A stretch of DNA of 7,134 bases from Oscillospiraceae bacterium. GTDB taxonomy: Bacteria > Bacillota > Clostridia > Oscillospirales > Ruminococcaceae. Shown here piece by piece: positions 5,449 to 7,134 of this stretch (its first letter is position 1; each line of letters begins with the position of its first letter). A program made the position numbers and the translations under genes. Under the pieces are notes generated by a model, which searched no databases, was not told the DNA's origin, and was given only the letters and a program-made list of their open reading frames with translations. The stretch covers positions 1-7,134 of the forward strand of contig JAFTNX010000188.1 of NCBI GenBank assembly GCA_017451665.1, given 5' to 3'.

Positions 5449-6136
5449 TCTTTCCAAGTCTCCTTTCAAGCTTAGTTACAAGTGAAGTTAAAATCATTAC
5501 CATTACAAGATAGATAAGGGCTACTGCGATAAGAGGTAAAAACGCCTCATATGTAGCACTTCTTATGATGTCGCCACCCTTTGTGAGGTCCTGTATCGCA
5601 ATATAGCCTGCAACAGAGGTTTCCTTTAAAAGCACGATACATTCGTTAGCAAGTGACGGCAGAACATTCTTAAACGCCTGTGGAAGAATAATATACATCA
5701 TAATTTTAGGATAGCTAAGACCAAGGCTTGCACCTGCCTCAAACTGTCCGTTGTCAATTGACATAATACCACTTCTTACAATTTCGGCAACATAAGCCCC
5801 TGAATTAAGACCAAAAGCAATTACAGCCACCAAAATCTTATTTATATCAACAGTAGCAAAAATTACAAAGTAAAATACAAGAAGCTGAACAACAACAGGA
5901 GTTCCTCTTATAACTGTAAGATACACCTTTGAAATTACATTCAAAAACTTCAGCTTTCCTGTTTTGTCGTGAGTTGACCTGATAATAGCAACCAGAAATC
6001 CTAAAACCATTCCCATCAGCACAGCAAGAAAGGTGATTAAAAGCGTAGTTTTAAGTCCGTTGGTAAGCTCTTTCCATCTGTTGTCAACTATAAAAGTTTC
6101 ATACAGCTTATCCTTGAATTCAGTCAAAAATTCCAT
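5435..6136 (-). CDS. Polar amino-acid ABC importer, permease (HisM/GlnP-type)
   Basis: This 233-residue inner-membrane subunit has about five hydrophobic helices. RGTP (77-80) and NSGAYVAEIVRSGI (111-124) are hallmarks of the polar amino-acid permease group. The EAA loop, which docks on the ATPase, is GQFEAGASLGLSYPKIMMY at 130-148, followed by ILPQA. The ATG at 6136 has AAAGGA about 7 bases upstream. Only one permease gene is present, so a homodimer is likely, with two copies of the ATPase. It lies downstream of the binding protein, after a terminator-like hairpin, and overlaps the ATPase gene by 14 bases. Confidence 0.93.
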   Translation of the reverse strand: MEFLTEFKDKLYETFIVDNRWKELTNGLKTTLLITFLAVLMGMVLGFLVAIIRSTHDKTGKLKFLNVISKVYLTVIRGTPVVVQLLVFYFVIFATVDINKILVAVIAFGLNSGAYVAEIVRSGIMSIDNGQFEAGASLGLSYPKIMMYIILPQAFKNVLPSLANECIVLLKETSVAGYIAIQDLTKGGDIIRSATYEAFLPLIAVALIYLVMVMILTSLVTKLERRLGKNDRN

Positions 6137-6168
6137 AAAAATTTCCTTTCAGAAGGTTATTGCATTTA

Positions 6169-6201
6169 AAAAGGCTATCGTTAAAATGGAGATAGCCTTT
6201 T
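6169..6201 (-). terminator. Intercistronic attenuating terminator
   Basis: On the minus strand an 11-bp perfect stem (6201-6191 with 6179-6169) has an 11-base loop and is followed by a T-rich run (about 6172-6165). It lies between the binding-protein stop and the permease start. No separate promoter is obvious between them, so partial read-through is expected, giving more binding protein than membrane subunits. Confidence 0.78.
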
Positions 6202-6211
6202 ATCTTTTTAA

Positions 6212-6991
6212 TTAGTCTTTTCTTACGATAACAACCTGTTCAGCAGTTGTGTATGGGTCAGAAAAATCAACGTTCTTAAGTCTGTCTTCTGTAACTGTCA
6301 TACCAGCAACACCAACGTCGGCCTTACCAGAGTTTACAGCAGCGATAATTGAGTCAAATGCCATATCTGTAATTTCAAGTTCATAGCCAAGGTAATCACA
6401 AACAGCCTTCATCATATCAACGTCAAAGCCTACTACCTCGCCACCTTCCTTGCTTTCGTATGGTGGGAATTCTGAGTTTGTAGCCATAATAAGTTTTCCG
6501 TTTGGATATGTTGTTCCTGATGGTGTAACGTAAGGATACTTGCCCTTGTCTTCACCAATCCAGTTTGACTTGATTTTGTCAAGTGTACCGTCATCCTTCA
6601 GAGCCTTGAGAGCGTCATTGATTTTTGTAGTAAGCTCGCTGTTGCCCTTCTTGATAGCGATAGCGTATTCCTCAGGCTCAAACTTTTCGTCAAGAATTTT
6701 AAGCTCCTTGTTCTTTTCAACAAAAACCTTAGCAGGCTCGCTGTCAATAATAACAGCATCAACCTTACCCTGCTTCAAAGCCTGAACAGCGTCAGCACCC
6801 TTGTTGTACTTTTCAACATCTTCAGTATAATCCTCTGCGTAAATCATACCAACAGTACCAAGCTGAACTCCGATTTTCTTGTCAGTAAGGTCATCAAGTG
6901 AGAATACGCTGTTTGGTTCAACACCACCACAGCCTGTGAGCATCATAGCGCCCATCATAACAGCACAAACAGCTGAAATAATTTTTTTCAT
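6212..6991 (-). CDS. Amino-acid ABC importer substrate-binding lipoprotein, circularly permuted
   Basis: This 259-residue lipoprotein captures a polar amino acid outside the cell. A signal peptide ends at lipobox LTGC (Cys21). The order of the family's segments is reversed. Residues 28-105 (SLDDLTDKKIGVQLGT, D83 of VIIDSEPA) are the normal second lobe, and 106-148 (YAIAIKKG to NWIGED) the normal C-terminus. A short linker (149-164) leads to the normal N-terminal lobe (165-259). That lobe holds EFPPYE, the signature GFDVDMMKAV at 188-197, GMTVTEDR with R237, and DFSDPY. The protein ends at VIVRKD, exactly where a normal member enters its second lobe. The expected ligand contacts (T46, D83, R237) are all present, so it should bind. 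The start is ATG 6991 with AAAGGA 8 bases upstream; the in-frame ATG at 7021 lacks such a site and would precede the signal peptide. First gene of the operon. Confidence 0.92.
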   Translation of the reverse strand: MKKIISAVCAVMMGAMMLTGCGGVEPNSVFSLDDLTDKKIGVQLGTVGMIYAEDYTEDVEKYNKGADAVQALKQGKVDAVIIDSEPAKVFVEKNKELKILDEKFEPEEYAIAIKKGNSELTTKINDALKALKDDGTLDKIKSNWIGEDKGKYPYVTPSGTTYPNGKLIMATNSEFPPYESKEGGEVVGFDVDMMKAVCDYLGYELEITDMAFDSIIAAVNSGKADVGVAGMTVTEDRLKNVDFSDPYTTAEQVVIVRKD

Positions 6992-7006
6992 AAAAACAAT
7001 CCTTTC

Positions 7007-7020
7007 TGTATAAATATACA
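7007..7020. promoter_or_regulatory. Perfect operator-like palindrome (ArgR-box-like)
   Basis: TGTATAAATATACA is a perfect 14-bp palindrome. It lies in the leader between the predicted transcription start (about 7027) and the ribosome binding site. It differs from the ARG-box pattern TGMATWWWWATKCA only at two symmetrical positions. ArgR control would fit an arginine or related amino-acid importer, but the match is modest. Confidence 0.5.
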
Positions 7021-7033
7021 TTATTTACAATAA

Positions 7034-7062
7034 AGTATACCATAAATAGTGTTTCAAGTCAA
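7034..7062 (-). promoter_or_regulatory. Promoter of the amino-acid transporter operon
   Basis: On the minus strand TTGACT (7062-7057) and TATACT (7039-7034) are separated by exactly 17 bases, close to the housekeeping consensus. It would drive all five leftward genes down to the CDF exporter. Confidence 0.85.
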
Positions 7063-7080
7063 CGAAAATCTAAAAGTTTA

Positions 7081-7109
7081 TTGCTTTTTTCACAATTATG
7101 TGGTATACT
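7081..7109 (+). promoter_or_regulatory. Divergent promoter for a gene beyond the right edge
   Basis: TTGCTT (7081-7086), a 17-base spacer and TATACT (7104-7109) form a plausible rightward promoter with a start near 7116. The reading frame it would serve lies outside the window. It is back to back with the transporter promoter. Confidence 0.55.
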
Positions 7110-7134
7110 TATTTTTGCGCCAAGCAAATTCCGA

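Noticed and set aside
6540..6785. Rightward open frame antisense to the binding protein
   Set aside because: Opposite-strand shadow of a well-supported coding region, with no ribosome site or family similarity.
6992..7021. Longer binding-protein start at ATG 7021
   Set aside because: It would place ten charged or polar residues before the signal peptide and has no ribosome site; AAAGGA fits the ATG at 6991.

Overview
The window looks like a chromosomal segment of a low-GC Gram-positive bacterium of the class Clostridia, probably a gut Ruminococcus/Oscillospiraceae-type organism. Reasons: A+T-rich intergenic DNA, strong AGGAGG-type ribosome binding sites, Clostridia-like protein sequences, a lipoprotein-anchored amino-acid binding protein, and intergenic DNA full of small hairpins and heptamer repeats. 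The genus assignment is inference.

Layout. Positions 1-368 hold no gene but a dense string of short hairpins, a heptamer tandem repeat and an intrinsic terminator for the leftward gene that follows. A TTG-started AGCS-family sodium:amino-acid symporter with an unusual inserted loop domain runs leftward (369-2141). It is preceded by a good promoter and a compact structured leader (about 2187-2292). Facing away from it, a 107-residue protein (2499-2822) carries a motif like the tail of anaerobic ribonucleotide reductase NrdD. Two NrdR-like boxes 32 bp apart lie in its promoter, so both sequence and regulation point to dNTP metabolism. The whole gap between this gene and the convergent CDF gene (2829-3093) is one imperfect 265-bp palindrome.

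The right half is one leftward transcription unit, read from 7062 down to 3099. It encodes a lipoprotein amino-acid binding protein, an internal attenuating terminator, a polar amino-acid ABC permease, its ATPase, a YjcF/ElaA-like GNAT acetyltransferase and a long-form (Mn-type-like) CDF metal exporter. The first three proteins make a complete polar amino-acid importer. The last two are joined by gaps or overlaps of 1-15 bases and look co-transcribed, though their link to uptake is unknown. A second promoter at the right edge points rightward to a gene outside the window.

The most striking observation is that the binding protein is circularly permuted. The segment that normally forms its second lobe and C-terminal helices comes first. 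The normal N-terminal lobe, with the GFDVD signature and the carboxylate-binding arginine, comes last. The cut falls exactly at one of the two inter-lobe hinge strands, and all the expected ligand-contact motifs are kept.
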